DNA of 64,000 nucleotides from Isoptericola peretonis (GTDB lineage: Bacteria; Actinomycetota; Actinomycetes; Actinomycetales; Cellulomonadaceae): contig JALQCY010000004.1 of NCBI GenBank assembly GCA_023241745.1, positions 427,756 to 491,755 on the forward strand, read 5' to 3'. Positions 17,943 through 29,084 of the stretch are shown here, one piece after another; the stretch's first letter is position 1; each line of letters opens with the position of its first letter. A program made the position numbers and the translations under genes. The notes beneath the pieces were generated by a model. It made no database searches. It worked only from the letters and a program-made list of their open reading frames with translations, and was not told the DNA's origin.

Positions 17943-18246
17943 CCGGCGTGCTCCTGGGGTGTCCTGGGGAACAGGGACCTCGCAGATGGAACTCCGTTGT
18001 CGGCGCACCTCGTCGGGCGTGTCGTCGGTGACTCGCCCGATATGGCGAGAGACGCCGGTGTCGTCCGTCGTCTCCGGTGCCGATGCTAGACCCTGTGTCG
18101 AGGAGCGTCAGGGCGACGCGCGACGCCGACCGACGGGCGTACCGCACCGTCGAGCAACCTGTGGTTCAACTCACATCCAGCCTGCTGTCGCTCTAGTGTC
18201 GCCCTGACGGCCGCGACGCGCGGCCGCACCTCACGAAGGGGACACC
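17943..18246. other. Divergent intergenic region between glycopolymer operon and subtilase
   Basis: About 300 bp with no credible gene on either strand. It holds the minus-strand promoter of the RgpF-like operon (18083-18111). Near its right end TAGTGT at 18194-18199 could be the -10 of the subtilase gene, though no -35 at 16-18 bp spacing is convincing. GAAGGGGA lies just before the subtilase ATG. Confidence 0.6.
18083..18111 (-). promoter_or_regulatory. Promoter CTGACG-N17-TAGCAT of the minus-strand glycopolymer operon
   Basis: Read on the minus strand, CTGACG (18111-18106) is followed after 17 bases by TAGCAT (18088-18083). Both fit housekeeping sigma elements (TTGACA/TAnnnT). Transcription would start near 18076, with a leader of about 134 bases before ATG 17942. 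Confidence 0.5.
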
Positions 18247-19755
18247 ATGAGCATGCGCACCACCCAACGCGCGCGTCTGGCCGCCGTCGGAGCCGCCGCG
18301 GCCCTCCTCCTCTCCGGCGTCGGCAGCGCCGCCGTCGCCGACACCGGGGTGGAGCCGCCCTCCACCCCGGTCCCGATCGACACGCCCGAGGGGCAGACGT
18401 TCTCCTACGTCGTCAACGCCAAGCACGCCAACCCCGGCCAGACGCGGCTCGCCGAGCGGGCGGTCGAGGCGGCAGGCGGCGTCGTCGTCCAGTCGTGGCC
18501 CGAGGTCGGCGTCGTCGTCGCGCACTCCGCCAACGACACCTTCCGCGCGGACGTGGTGCGGAAGGCCCGGGGCCACGCCGTGCAGTCCGTCGGCGTCACC
18601 CGCACCGTGCCGGTCAGCGAGGGCACGCCCGCCGTCGTCGAGGACGTGCCCGGTGCGAAGGGCGGTCCCTGGAAGTCGAAGGTGACGAAGAAGCCGGGGG
18701 CGGGCGTCGAGGACGACACCGGCACGGCGGCCGTGCCCGACCCGGGCGAGGCCACCCAGTGGGACATGGCCATGATCAAGGCCGACCAGGCGATCGAGAT
18801 CAATCCGGGCTCCTCCGACGTGGTGGTCGGCGTGCTCGACTCCGGCATCGACGCCACGCACCCGGACCTCGCGAGCCAGGTGGACGCTGCCGCGTCGGTG
18901 AACTGCACGGCGGCGGGCCGCCCCGACACCTCGGCCACCGGCTGGCTGCCCACGACGTCGGACCACGGCACGCACGTGGCCGGCACCGTCGCGGCCGCGG
19001 ACAACGGCCTGGGCATCGTCGGCGTCGCGCCGGGCGTCACGATGGCCTCGGTGAAGGTCGTCAACGACGACGGCTTCATCTATCCCGAGTACGCGGTCTG
19101 CGGCTTCGTCTGGGCCGGCCTGCACGGCATGGACGTCACCAACAACTCCTACTACATCGACCCCTTCATGTACTGGTGCTCCGACCAGCCCGACCAGGCG
19201 GCCGTCAAGGAGGCCGTGCGACGGGCGATCGACTTCTCCACCGACCGCGGCGCTGTGCACGCCGCCGCGGCGGGCAACGCGGCCACCGACCTGGCGACCA
19301 ACGTCCGGGACACGTCCAGCCCCAACGACTCGACGGCCGTGGACCGCACCATCAACTCGGGGTGCGAGGACATCCCGGCGGAGGCGGACGGCGTGGTGAC
19401 GGTCTCGTCGGTCACCAGCACGGGCGCGCTGAGCTCGTTCTCCAACCGCGGCCTCGGCAAGATCGACGTCGCGGCCCCCGGCAGCGCCATCGTCTCGACC
19501 GAGCTCAACGGCACGTGGGACACCAAGAGCGGCACCTCGATGGCGTCGCCGCACGTGGCGGGCGTGCTGGCGCTCATGAAGTCGGCGCACCCGGACTGGA
19601 CGCCCGCGATGCTGGAGCAAGCGGTGCGTGACCAGGCCGACGACCGGCCCTGCGGCACCACGACCGCCGGGCCGGCGTGCGTCGGGACGCCGGAGGAGAA
19701 CTCGTTCTTCGGCGACGGGATGGTCGACGCGCTCGACGCCGTCACGCTGGGCTGA
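18247..19755 (+). CDS. Secreted S8 family serine protease (subtilase)
   Basis: 502 residues. A Sec signal peptide is evident (RTTQRAR, then a hydrophobic core ending GSAAVA near 31). An inhibitor-like prodomain probably covers 40-160. The catalytic triad is complete: D198 in VVGVLDSGID, H240 in DHGTHVAG and S431 in SGTSMASPHVAG; the oxyanion Asn lies in AAAGNA near 345. It should be a secreted protease degrading extracellular protein or processing surface proteins. The ATG follows GAAGGGGA at good distance; ATG 18253 is a minor alternative. It converges with the gamma-glutamyltransferase gene, with ten bp between stops. No C-terminal anchor is seen. Confidence 0.93.
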   Translation: MSMRTTQRARLAAVGAAAALLLSGVGSAAVADTGVEPPSTPVPIDTPEGQTFSYVVNAKHANPGQTRLAERAVEAAGGVVVQSWPEVGVVVAHSANDTFRADVVRKARGHAVQSVGVTRTVPVSEGTPAVVEDVPGAKGGPWKSKVTKKPGAGVEDDTGTAAVPDPGEATQWDMAMIKADQAIEINPGSSDVVVGVLDSGIDATHPDLASQVDAAASVNCTAAGRPDTSATGWLPTTSDHGTHVAGTVAAADNGLGIVGVAPGVTMASVKVVNDDGFIYPEYAVCGFVWAGLHGMDVTNNSYYIDPFMYWCSDQPDQAAVKEAVRRAIDFSTDRGAVHAAAAGNAATDLATNVRDTSSPNDSTAVDRTINSGCEDIPAEADGVVTVSSVTSTGALSSFSNRGLGKIDVAAPGSAIVSTELNGTWDTKSGTSMASPHVAGVLALMKSAHPDWTPAMLEQAVRDQADDRPCGTTTAGPACVGTPEENSFFGDGMVDALDAVTLG

Positions 19756-19765
19756 CCGCCAGCTG

Positions 19766-21667
19766 TCAGCGGCCGGCGGCGTACCCCTGCGCACCGCGGG
19801 GGTTCGCCGCCGCGCCGAGGACGCCGGTGGCGGGGTCGCGCGTGACGGCGCTGAGCCGTCCGAGCGCCCAGTCCCCGGCGAGGGTGAGCAGGTGACCGCG
19901 CTCGGCGAGCCCGGCGAGCACGTGCGCTCCCAGCCGGTCCTCGACGACGGCGCCGCCGGGCGTCCACGTGCGCGGCCAGAACGAGCCCGGCGCGGACGTG
20001 GTGTGCAGGGCGGGCGCGTCGATCGCCTCCTGCGGCGTGTAGCCGCCCACCAGGACGCGCAGCAGGAACGCGAGCTGCCACTGGTCCTGCTGGTCGCCGC
20101 CGGGGGAGCCGCACGCCAGCACGGGCTCGCCGTCGCGCAGCACGAGGGTGGGGGTGAGCGTGGTGCGCGGGCGACGTCCGGGCACCAGCGCCGAGGGGGA
20201 CGACTCGTCGAGCCACGTCATCTGGAGCCTGGTGCCCAGGGCGAAGCCGAGTCCCGGCACGGCGGGGGAGGACTGCAGCCAGCCGCCCGACGGCGTCGCG
20301 CTGATCATGTTGCCCCAGCGGTCCACGACGTCGAGGTGGCACGTGTCGCCCCGGGTTGCGCCGGTGGCGTCGGTCTCGAGGCCGTCCCCGTTCAGCGGTG
20401 CGCCCGTCGTCACGACGACGGTCGGTTCCCCGATCCCGGCCAGCGCCCCGCCGGTGGGCGCGCCGGGCAGCGCGGCGGCCGGCACGTCCGTGGCGTACGA
20501 CGTGCGGAGCGTCGGGACGGGCGGCGTCGTGCGGCCGGGCACGCTGCCCGGTCGCAGCTCGTGCGACGCGCGCTCGCCGATCAGCGCCCGTCGGGCGGCG
20601 GCGTACTCGTCGGACAGCAGGGCGTCGAGAGGGACGGGGTCTGCCCCCTCGGGGTCGCCGTACCAGGTGTCCCGGTCGGCGAGGGCGAGCTTGAGCGCCT
20701 CGAGCACGGTGTGCGCGCCGAGCTCGGTGGACGGGTCCAGGCGGCCGTCGTCGTAGCCCTCGAGGATCCGCAGCGCCTCCAGCAGCGCCGGCCCCTGCCC
20801 CCAGGCGCCGGTCTTGACCACGGTGTGCCCGCGGAACTCCACCGACACGGCGTCCTCGAACGACGCCTGGAACCCTGCCACGTCGGCTGCCGTGAGCACC
20901 CCCGCGTGGTCGCGGCCGTCGGCGTGCCGGTGCGGCGTGCGCACGAACTCCTCGACCGCCTCGCCGACCACGGTGCGCCAGACGGCGCGCGCGGCGTCCA
21001 CGGCGGCGGTCCGGTCGGCGCCGCCCTCGGCGGCGGTCCGCTCGGCGGCCACGAGCTGCTCGAGCAGCGCGGCCAGCTCCGGGTTCGTCACGAGCTCGCC
21101 GGGCCGCGGGGCACGCCCGCCGGGGAGCCAGCGCTCCGCCGATGTGGGCCAGTGCTCCTGGAACAGCCCGGACACGCCCTCGATCGTGCGGCACACCGCC
21201 GCGAGCACGGGGTGGCCGTCCCGGGCGTACCCGACCGCCGGGGCGAGGACGTCCGCGACGGCCCACGTGCCGTGGTCGCGCAGCAGCAGGAGCCAGGCGT
21301 CCACCGCGCCGGGCACGGCGGCGGCCAGCGCGCCCGAGCCGGGCACCAGGTCGAGCCCCTCGACGTCGCGGTAGTGCTCGATCGTCGCCCCCGCCGGCGC
21401 GGGGCCCTGCCCCATGAGCACCCGCGGCCGCCCCGGGCCGTCCGCCGTCGCGACGATCGCCGTCAGGTCCCCGCCCGGGCCGTTGAGGTGCGGCTCGACG
21501 ACGTGCAGCACGAACGCGCCCGCCACCGCGGCGTCGAAGGCGTTGCCGCCGCGCTCGAGCACCGACTGCGCGCTCGCGCTCGCCAGCCAGTGCGTCGAGG
21601 CGACCATCCCGAACGTGCCGCGCAGGTCCGGCCGCGTGGGGTGGGGGGTCGGGGGGACGAACGTCAT
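19766..21667 (-). CDS. Gamma-glutamyltransferase family protein
   Basis: 633 residues from ATG 21667, preceded by GGAGGAAG. It has the N-terminal nucleophile hydrolase layout: a large subunit beginning GMVASTHWLASASAQSVLERGG, and the autoprocessing site GDTCHLDVVDRWGNMIS with nucleophile T442. A glycine-rich PSGGWLQSS and CGSPGGDQQDQWQLAFLLRVL follow in the small subunit. Family members cleave or transfer gamma-glutamyl groups from glutathione or similar amides; some act as cephalosporin acylases. No signal peptide is visible, so it may be cytoplasmic, unlike classical secreted GGT. After T442-C-H-L comes Asp where Ser, Cys or Asn is usual, suggesting a divergent substrate. It overlaps the DUF1275 gene by four bases, so the pair is probably an operon. 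Confidence 0.85.
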   Translation of the reverse strand: MTFVPPTPHPTRPDLRGTFGMVASTHWLASASAQSVLERGGNAFDAAVAGAFVLHVVEPHLNGPGGDLTAIVATADGPGRPRVLMGQGPAPAGATIEHYRDVEGLDLVPGSGALAAAVPGAVDAWLLLLRDHGTWAVADVLAPAVGYARDGHPVLAAVCRTIEGVSGLFQEHWPTSAERWLPGGRAPRPGELVTNPELAALLEQLVAAERTAAEGGADRTAAVDAARAVWRTVVGEAVEEFVRTPHRHADGRDHAGVLTAADVAGFQASFEDAVSVEFRGHTVVKTGAWGQGPALLEALRILEGYDDGRLDPSTELGAHTVLEALKLALADRDTWYGDPEGADPVPLDALLSDEYAAARRALIGERASHELRPGSVPGRTTPPVPTLRTSYATDVPAAALPGAPTGGALAGIGEPTVVVTTGAPLNGDGLETDATGATRGDTCHLDVVDRWGNMISATPSGGWLQSSPAVPGLGFALGTRLQMTWLDESSPSALVPGRRPRTTLTPTLVLRDGEPVLACGSPGGDQQDQWQLAFLLRVLVGGYTPQEAIDAPALHTTSAPGSFWPRTWTPGGAVVEDRLGAHVLAGLAERGHLLTLAGDWALGRLSAVTRDPATGVLGAAANPRGAQGYAAGR

Positions 21668-22353
21668 GAGGCTTCCTCCGTGGTGTGTCCGAGGGCGGCG
21701 ACGACGAGCGTGAGCACGGCGCTCACGCCCACGCCCCACGCCAGGTGGGCCTGCAGCAGGAGGGCGCCGACGGCGGCGCCCGCGCAGATGAGGGCGATGG
21801 CGGTGATGCGCCGCCCGGAGTTCGTGCCGTGCCCGCCGGCGAGCCGGGAGTCGGCCGCCAGGCCGGTGATGGTGGACGTGACGACGACGGTCGTGACGTC
21901 CTTGACCGCCAGGTGCCGCGCTGTCGCGGCCTGGGTCCCCATCGCGAACGCGAGCAGACCGGTGACGGTGAGCTGCACGGCGTGCGGCAGGTCGTCGTCG
22001 GACACCGCCAGCAGGACGGTGATCGCGGCGAGGACCGTCCCGACGGCCGCGATCAGCCCCGTGGTGCGCGGGGTCCACCCGACCTGCACCGGGCGCAGCA
22101 CCACGCCGGCGACGACCGCGCCGGCCATGAACGTGCCGAGGGCCAGCAGCGGCCCGACGACGGGCAGGTCGTCGCCGCCGGCCAGAGCCATCCCGAGGAT
22201 GACCACGTTGCCCGTCATGTTGCCGGTGAACACCCGGTCCAGGCCGAGGTACCCCACGGCGTCGGCGATCCCGGTCGAGAACGTCAGGGCGAGCATCAGC
22301 ACCAGGTGGAGGCGGTCGCGGTCCCGTCCGAGCGGTCCGAGGGTCGTGGGCAC
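21664..22353 (-). CDS. DUF1275 (YoaK) family membrane protein
   Basis: About 229 residues from GTG 22353; GTG 22416 would add 21 residues and neither start has a well-placed ribosome site. Six membrane segments are apparent. The family signature LTFSTGIADAVGYLGLDRVFTGNMTGNVVILG sits at the N-terminus, and a second half begins with a polar-flanked helix. Function of the family is not established; transport has been suggested. Its stop overlaps the start of the gamma-glutamyltransferase gene (ATGA), so the two are cotranscribed and could handle a common small molecule. Confidence 0.85.
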   Translation of the reverse strand: MPTTLGPLGRDRDRLHLVLMLALTFSTGIADAVGYLGLDRVFTGNMTGNVVILGMALAGGDDLPVVGPLLALGTFMAGAVVAGVVLRPVQVGWTPRTTGLIAAVGTVLAAITVLLAVSDDDLPHAVQLTVTGLLAFAMGTQAATARHLAVKDVTTVVVTSTITGLAADSRLAGGHGTNSGRRITAIALICAGAAVGALLLQAHLAWGVGVSAVLTLVVAALGHTTEEAS

Positions 22354-22641
22354 CGGGCCACCGTACCGACCCTCCCGCGACAGATGCCCGAGGCGCAGGA
22401 CGGTTCCTGATTTCACCGCGGGAGATCCGTTCCTCGGAGGCCCCGATGGTCACATCATGATAAAGATCACCGGGGTTTCGCCAGGGTCACGTACAGGATG
22501 CGACTGGAGATGGCCTAACGTCGTGAACAGTGTGTGGCCGCGTCGTGCCGGTGTGATGCCGTGCGGACGACGCCGCCCACGCCCGGTCGGTGAGCGTCGC
22601 CACCGCACCGGGCAGGCCTTGTCCCCGACCCCGGGAGAGTT

Positions 22642-23918
<1,277 letters not shown>

Positions 23919-23919
<1 letters not shown>

Positions 23920-24800
23920 TGACCATCCCGAACCTGCACCTCGGCGACTACGTCGCAGACGGCGTCGACTGGATCAAGGACAGCTTCGAGCCGCTGCTGG
24001 ACGGCATCAGCACCGGCCTGGCCGCCCTCGTCGACGGGATCTCCGGACTGCTGCTCGCGCCGCCGCCGCTGGTGGTCGTCGCGCTGTTCACGCTGCTGGC
24101 GCTGCTGCTGCGCTCCTGGACGTTCGCGGCGGTCACCCTGGTCGGCACGCTCCTGGTCGTGAGCATGGAGCTGTGGGAGCCGGCGATGGAGACCCTCGCG
24201 CTGGTGCTCGTCGCCGCCGTGATCGCGCTGGTGATCGCCATCCCGCTCGGCATCCTCGCCGCCCGCAGCGACGGGTTCAGTGCTGTCGTCCGCCCGGTGA
24301 TGGACTTCATGCAGACCATGCCGGCGTTCGTCTACCTGGTGCCCGTGGTGATCTTCTTCGGCATCGGCGTCGCTCCCGGCGTCTGCGCCACCATCATCTT
24401 CGCGCTGCCCCCCGGCGTGCGCCTCACCGAGCTGGCCATCCGCCAGGTCGACCGGGAGACCGTCGAGGCGGGCGAGGCGTTCGGCGGCACCGGCCGCCAG
24501 ATCCTGGGCGGCATCCAGCTCCCCCTGGGGCTCCCGACGATCATGGCCGGCGTCAACCAGGTCATCATGCTGGCCCTGTCGATGGCCGTGGTGGCCGGCA
24601 TGGTCGGCGCGGGCGGGCTGGGCGCCGAGGTCGTCGGCGCGATCTCCCGCGTCGACGTCGCCCTCGGCTTCGAGGCCGGGCTCGCGGTCGTCATCCTCGC
24701 GATCTACCTGGACCGCCTCACCGGCGCCATCGGACAGTCGACCGGGCGGTCGCTCCTCGCGGTGCTCCGCCGTCGCCGGCGCGTGGCCCCCGCCCTCTGA
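23919..24800 (+). CDS. proW: Glycine betaine/proline ABC transporter permease
   Basis: 293 residues with six to seven membrane helices. The BPD-type permease core runs from about 95 to 275, with the EAA loop EAGEAFGGTGRQILGGIQLP contacting the ATPase and VMDFMQTMPAFVYLVPVV, both typical of ProW/OpuAB. It forms the membrane channel of the importer. Translation is coupled to the ATP-binding gene by the TGATG junction. The binding protein follows 74 bp later with its own ribosome site. Confidence 0.92.
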
Positions 24801-24874
24801 GCCCTTCGTCCCGCCCGCACGGGACCGCATTCCTCGACACGTCGACACGTAGGTCGACACGGAAGGACATCACC

Positions 24875-25780
24875 ATGAGCAACCACCGGACGATCCGCCG
24901 CGGCACCGCACTGGCCGCCGTCGCGGCCCTCGGCCTCACGCTGGCCGCCTGCGGCACCGACGACGGCGGCAGCGAGGGCGGCGAGGGTGCCGACAAGAAG
25001 GTCACCCTCGGCTACATCCCGTCCTGGACCGACGGGCTGACGATGGCGTACCTGCTGGACAACCAGCTCTCCGCGGCCGGCTACGAGGTCGAGCACGAGG
25101 AGATCAGCGAGGCCGGCGTGCTGTACACGGCGCTCTCCGAGGGCGACGTCGACCTCTACCCCTCCGCGTGGTCGGGGCTCCACAGCAGCTACATCGAGCA
25201 GTACGGCGACGACCTCGAGAACCTCGGCGACTTCTACGAGGGCGGCAAGAAGTTCCTTGCCGTGCCCGAGTACACGGACATCGACTCCCTGGCCGAGCTG
25301 CCCGACAACGTCGACAAGTTCGACGGCACCATCACGGGCATCGAGCCGTCGGCGGGCCTGATGGAGGACACCAAGGACCTCGCCGTCCCCGCCTACGGGC
25401 TGGACGAGGCGGGCTACACGCTGCAGGACTCCTCGACCTCGGCGATGCTCACCGCCCTCGGTGAGGCCATCGACAACAAGGAGGACATCCTCGTCACCAT
25501 GTGGACGCCGTTCTGGGCCAACGGCAGCTACCCGATCAAGGCGCTCGAGGACCCGGAGGGCGCGTTCAGCGACGTCGACAACCTCCAGTTCATGAGCCAC
25601 GCCGGCTTCGGCGAGGACCACCCGGAGGTCGCCGACTGGCTGGGCCAGGTGAAGCTGACCGACGAGCAGTACAGCTCGCTCGAGAAGGCCGTCGCCGTGG
25701 ACAGCGCCGACGACCCGGCCGCCGGCGTCGAGACGTGGCTGAAGGAGAACCCGGACGTCATCCCCGCGTTCGAGGGCTGA
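24875..25780 (+). CDS. proX: Glycine betaine substrate-binding lipoprotein
   Basis: 301 residues. The start ATG 24875 has GGAAGGA eight bases upstream. The lipoprotein signal ends with the lipobox LAAC (Cys about 27). The mature part is an OpuAC-type periplasmic-binding fold: [19 protein letters not shown] at the N-terminus, and tryptophans in [10 protein letters not shown] and VTMWTPFW that could form the aromatic box clasping a quaternary ammonium. The protein would present betaine, carnitine or choline-like substrates to the permease. A strong terminator follows 25 bp after the stop, closing the three-gene operon. Confidence 0.92.
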   Translation: MSNHRTIRRGTALAAVAALGLTLAACGTDDGGSEGGEGADKKVTLGYIPSWTDGLTMAYLLDNQLSAAGYEVEHEEISEAGVLYTALSEGDVDLYPSAWSGLHSSYIEQYGDDLENLGDFYEGGKKFLAVPEYTDIDSLAELPDNVDKFDGTITGIEPSAGLMEDTKDLAVPAYGLDEAGYTLQDSSTSAMLTALGEAIDNKEDILVTMWTPFWANGSYPIKALEDPEGAFSDVDNLQFMSHAGFGEDHPEVADWLGQVKLTDEQYSSLEKAVAVDSADDPAAGVETWLKENPDVIPAFEG

Positions 25781-25804
25781 TCGCCCCACGCCCGTGAACG
25801 ACGA

Positions 25805-25836
25805 GACGCCCGCCCGGTCCGCACCGGGCGGGCGTC
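25805..25836 (+). terminator. Rho-independent-type terminator hairpin after the betaine transporter
   Basis: A perfect 14-bp inverted repeat (left arm GACGCCCGCCCGGT, four-base loop) lies 25 bp after the proX-like stop. The U tract is poor, as is normal in high-GC actinobacteria. Confidence 0.8.
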
Positions 25837-25901
25837 CTGTCGTCGCGGCGCGGTCGTGCGCCCGCCGCGGCGACTCGCTGCGGCACCGGCGCGCCGCGGT
25901 C

Positions 25902-25907
25902 TACCCT
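25902..25907 (+). promoter_or_regulatory. Possible -10 box TACCCT of ahcY
   Basis: TACCCT fits TAnnnT and would start transcription near 25914, about 80 bases before the ahcY ATG and downstream of the preceding terminator. No good -35 is present. Confidence 0.3.
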
Positions 25908-25994
25908 GGGTGCTGGCCCGCGGCGACGCGGCCACGCGCAGACGGGAGCCCCCAGCGCACACGGCTCATACCGCAGACACCCAGGAGGGCGACC

Positions 25995-27548
25995 ATGTCC
26001 ACGACCACCGAGGCACCCGGTACCACCCGCTTCGACGAGGCTCCCGGCCGCTACAAGGTGCGCTCCCTCGCGCTGGCCGAGGCGGGGCGGCACCAGATCC
26101 GGCTGGCCGAGCACGAGATGCCGGGGCTAATGGCGCTGCGCGAGGAGTACGGCGAGGCCCAGCCGCTCGCCGGCGCGCGCATCGCGGGCTCCCTGCACAT
26201 GACGGTCCAGACGGCGGTGCTCATCGAGACGCTGGTCGCGCTCGGCGCGCAGGTGCGCTGGGCGAGCTGCAACATCTTCAGCACGCAGGACGAGGCCGCG
26301 GCCGCCGTCGTCGTCGGGCCGCACGGCAGCCCGTCGGACCCCCAGGGCGTGCCGGTGTTCGCGTGGAAGGGCGAGAGCCTTGAGGAGTACTGGGACTGCA
26401 CCGAGCAGATCCTCGTGTGGCCGGGCGCCGAGAACGGCCAGGGCGGCCCCAACCTCATCCTGGACGACGGCGGCGACGCCACGATGCTCGTGCACCTCGG
26501 GCTCCAGTACGAGCGTGCCGGCGTGGTGCCGCCCGACACGCTGCCGGGCGAGCCGGACCACACCCACGAGATGAACGTGGTGCGCGCCGTGCTGCGCCGG
26601 GCGCTGGAGTCCGACCCGCTGCGCTGGACGACGGTCGCCCAGGCGCTCGGCGGCGTCACCGAGGAGACGACGACGGGCGTGCACCGGCTGTACCACCTCG
26701 CGGAGGCGGGCGAGCTGCTCTTCCCGGCGATCAACGTCAACGACTCGGTGACCAAGTCGAAGTTCGACAACAAGTACGGCATCCGCCACTCGCTGCCGGA
26801 CGGCATCAACCGCGCCACCGACATCCTCATCGGCGGCAAGGTCGCGTTCGTCTGCGGGTACGGCGACGTCGGCAAGGGCGCCGCCGAGGCGTTCCGGGGG
26901 CAGGGCGCCCGCGTCATCGTGTCCGAGGTGGACCCGATCTGCGCGCTGCAGGCGGCGATGGACGGCTTCCAGGTGGCGCGGCTCGACGACCTGGTCGGCG
27001 AGGCGGACTTCGTCATCACCACCACCGGCAACAAGGACGTCGTGGGCACCCGGCACATGCTCGCGCTCAAGGACAAGGCCGTCGTCGGCAACATCGGGCA
27101 CTTCGACAACGAGATCGACATGGCGGGGCTCGCAGCGGTGCCGGGCGTCGTCAAGACGGAGATCAAGCCGCAGGTGCACGAGTGGACCATCCCCGCCGGC
27201 GTCGGGCCGGACGGCGCCGAGCGCCCCGAGCGGTCGATCATCGTGCTGTCGGAGGGCCGCCTGCTCAACCTCGGCAACGCGACGGGGCACCCGTCGTTCG
27301 TCATGTCGAACTCGTTCGCCAACCAGGTGATCGGCCAGCTGGAGCTGTTCGCCGACATGGCGCGCCCGGCCGACGAGCGGCAGTACGAGCGCCAGGTGTA
27401 CCGCCTGCCCAAGGTGCTCGACGAGAAGGTCGCGCGCCTGCACCTCGACGCCCTCGGCGTGCGGCTCACCGAGCTGAGCAAGGACCAGGCCGACTACATC
27501 GGCGTGCCCGTCGAGGGCCCGTACAAGGCGGACCACTACCGCTACTGA
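25995..27548 (+). CDS. ahcY: S-adenosylhomocysteinase (adenosylhomocysteinase)
   Basis: 517 residues from ATG 25995, preceded by AGGAGGGCGACC. The enzyme hydrolyses S-adenosyl-homocysteine to adenosine and homocysteine with NAD+, relieving product inhibition of methyltransferases. Family marks are complete: [46 protein letters not shown], the NAD Rossmann motif [28 protein letters not shown] and the C-terminal DHYRY. The 40-residue insertion near [11 protein letters not shown] is typical of actinobacterial forms. It is flanked by terminators and is probably monocistronic. I looked for a SAM or SAH riboswitch in the leader and could not recognise one. Confidence 0.97.
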   Translation: MSTTTEAPGTTRFDEAPGRYKVRSLALAEAGRHQIRLAEHEMPGLMALREEYGEAQPLAGARIAGSLHMTVQTAVLIETLVALGAQVRWASCNIFSTQDEAAAAVVVGPHGSPSDPQGVPVFAWKGESLEEYWDCTEQILVWPGAENGQGGPNLILDDGGDATMLVHLGLQYERAGVVPPDTLPGEPDHTHEMNVVRAVLRRALESDPLRWTTVAQALGGVTEETTTGVHRLYHLAEAGELLFPAINVNDSVTKSKFDNKYGIRHSLPDGINRATDILIGGKVAFVCGYGDVGKGAAEAFRGQGARVIVSEVDPICALQAAMDGFQVARLDDLVGEADFVITTTGNKDVVGTRHMLALKDKAVVGNIGHFDNEIDMAGLAAVPGVVKTEIKPQVHEWTIPAGVGPDGAERPERSIIVLSEGRLLNLGNATGHPSFVMSNSFANQVIGQLELFADMARPADERQYERQVYRLPKVLDEKVARLHLDALGVRLTELSKDQADYIGVPVEGPYKADHYRY

Positions 27549-27562
27549 CGAGGTAGTGCCCT

Positions 27563-27602
27563 TCTCGCCGAGGTAGTGGTCCGGTCCACCACCTCGGCGA
27601 GA
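27563..27602 (+). terminator. Terminator hairpin after ahcY
   Basis: A 17-bp inverted repeat with a single mismatch and a six-base loop starts 14 bp after the ahcY stop. The stem carries GCCGAGGTAGTGG against its complement. The GAGGTAGTG word also occurs once just upstream. Confidence 0.78.
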
Positions 27603-27692
27603 CCCTGAACCACCTCGGGGCGGGGGACAGCCCCCGCGACGAGGGTGGAGAGCCGGGTACCGGCACGACGTCGCAGGCGGGAGCCTGGAAGC

Positions 27693-29084
27693 ATGACCCG
27701 CATGACGCCTGTCGACGGCCACGCGCCGCCGTTCCTGCTCGCCCCGTTCGACCGCCGGACGTGGCGCGCCTACGGCTTCCTGTGGCTCGCGCTGCTGCTG
27801 GCGCCGTTCGCGCTCGCGTACTCGCTGTTCACCGTGGTGTTCATGGCGGGCGTCGCGGTGACCGTGGTGGGACTGTTCGTCGCGGGCGGGGTGCTGCTCG
27901 GGGCGCGCGGGTGGGGCTCGATGTACCGGCGGATGGCGGTGCGGTTCCTCGGCGTCGAGATCGCGGAGCCGGCGCCGCGCACGCCGCGCAAGGGGTTCTG
28001 GCGGCGCCTCGGCGGGATGCTCGGCGACGCGACGGCGTGGCGGGCGCTGCTGTACATGGTCGTGACGTTCCCGCTCGCGCTCGTGGGCTTCGTCGTGAGC
28101 ACGGTGTTCCTGGCCGTGGCGCTCGGCAGCATGACGCACTGGTTCTGGTCGCGATGGCTGCCGCTGCAGCAGGCGTCGGACGGCACCTGGCACCGCGGGG
28201 CGTCGTTCGGCACCGACTGGTTCGTCGACACCCCGGCCCGCCAGCTGCTGCTCGTCGCCGCCGGGGTGATCCTGTTCTACCTCTGGCCGCAGGTGCAGCT
28301 GCTGTTCGTGGGCCTGTTCCGCCTGCTCGCGGTCGGCCTGCTCAGCCCCACGCGCGCCAGCCTCCGGGTGGCGTACGCCGAGCGGGCCCGGGCGGTGACG
28401 GTGGAGGACGCCGACGCGCGCCTGCGCCGCATCGAGCGCGACCTGCACGACGGGACGCAGGCGCACCTCGTGGCCGTGGCGATGCAGATCGGTGAGGCGC
28501 GCGAGCTGCTGCGCGACGGTGCGGGCAGCGACCGCGGCATCGACTCCGCCGAGCTCGCCGCCGTCCTGGAGACGGCGCACACCAGCACCAAGGACACGCT
28601 GGCCGAGCTGCGTGAGCTGGCCCGCGGCATCCGCCCCCCGGCCCTGGACGCGGGCCTTGCCGTCGCGCTCGAGACGCTCGCCGCCCGCGCCGCCCTGCCG
28701 GTCCGCGTGCACGCCGTCGGGCTCGACGGTGCCGACCTGCCGCCCAGCGTCACCGCGATCTCCTACTTCGCCGTCGCGGAGCTCGTCGCCAACGCGACGA
28801 AGCACGCGCGGGCCACGGGGGTGGACGTGGTCGCCGGGGTGGAGCCGGTCTCGGACGCGGCCACCGGTGCGGCGGTCCGCGCGCTCGTCCTGCGCGTGCG
28901 CGACGACGGCGTGGGCGGCGCGGCGGTCCGGGCGCCGGACGCCTCGGGGCGCGGCAGCGGCCTGGCCGGGCTCACCGACCGCCTCTCCGGCGTCGACGGC
29001 ACGCTCCGGGTGGTCAGCCCCGCCGGAGGGCCTACGGTGATCACCGTGACCATCCCGCTGCCGGCGCCCGACGCTCGCCCATGA
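27693..29084 (+). CDS. Sensor histidine kinase (NarL/DesK type, HisKA_3)
   Basis: 463 residues from ATG 27693; an earlier in-frame start at 27645 overlaps spacer DNA. The N-terminal 240 residues hold four to five membrane helices in a sensor module without a large outside loop except about 160-190. The HisKA_3 phosphoacceptor is H252 in RIERDLHDGTQAHL, followed by an ELRELARGIRPP signature. The HATPase domain has an N box ELVANATKHA and a G box GRGSGLAGLTDRL. It phosphorylates the regulator encoded immediately downstream through an ATGA overlap. The signal is unknown; the membrane-embedded sensor suggests envelope or membrane stress. Confidence 0.9.
   Translation: MTRMTPVDGHAPPFLLAPFDRRTWRAYGFLWLALLLAPFALAYSLFTVVFMAGVAVTVVGLFVAGGVLLGARGWGSMYRRMAVRFLGVEIAEPAPRTPRKGFWRRLGGMLGDATAWRALLYMVVTFPLALVGFVVSTVFLAVALGSMTHWFWSRWLPLQQASDGTWHRGASFGTDWFVDTPARQLLLVAAGVILFYLWPQVQLLFVGLFRLLAVGLLSPTRASLRVAYAERARAVTVEDADARLRRIERDLHDGTQAHLVAVAMQIGEARELLRDGAGSDRGIDSAELAAVLETAHTSTKDTLAELRELARGIRPPALDAGLAVALETLAARAALPVRVHAVGLDGADLPPSVTAISYFAVAELVANATKHARATGVDVVAGVEPVSDAATGAAVRALVLRVRDDGVGGAAVRAPDASGRGSGLAGLTDRLSGVDGTLRVVSPAGGPTVITVTIPLPAPDARP

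Noticed and set aside
14907-18089. A 1060-codon open frame on the plus strand
   Set aside because: It mirrors the RgpF/TagB-like gene, has His/Val/Arg-biased low-complexity composition and no family motif; a typical antisense shadow in high-GC DNA.
25837-25994. SAM or SAH riboswitch upstream of ahcY
   Set aside because: I could not find the conserved core of either class by eye in the GC-rich leader; a covariance search would decide.
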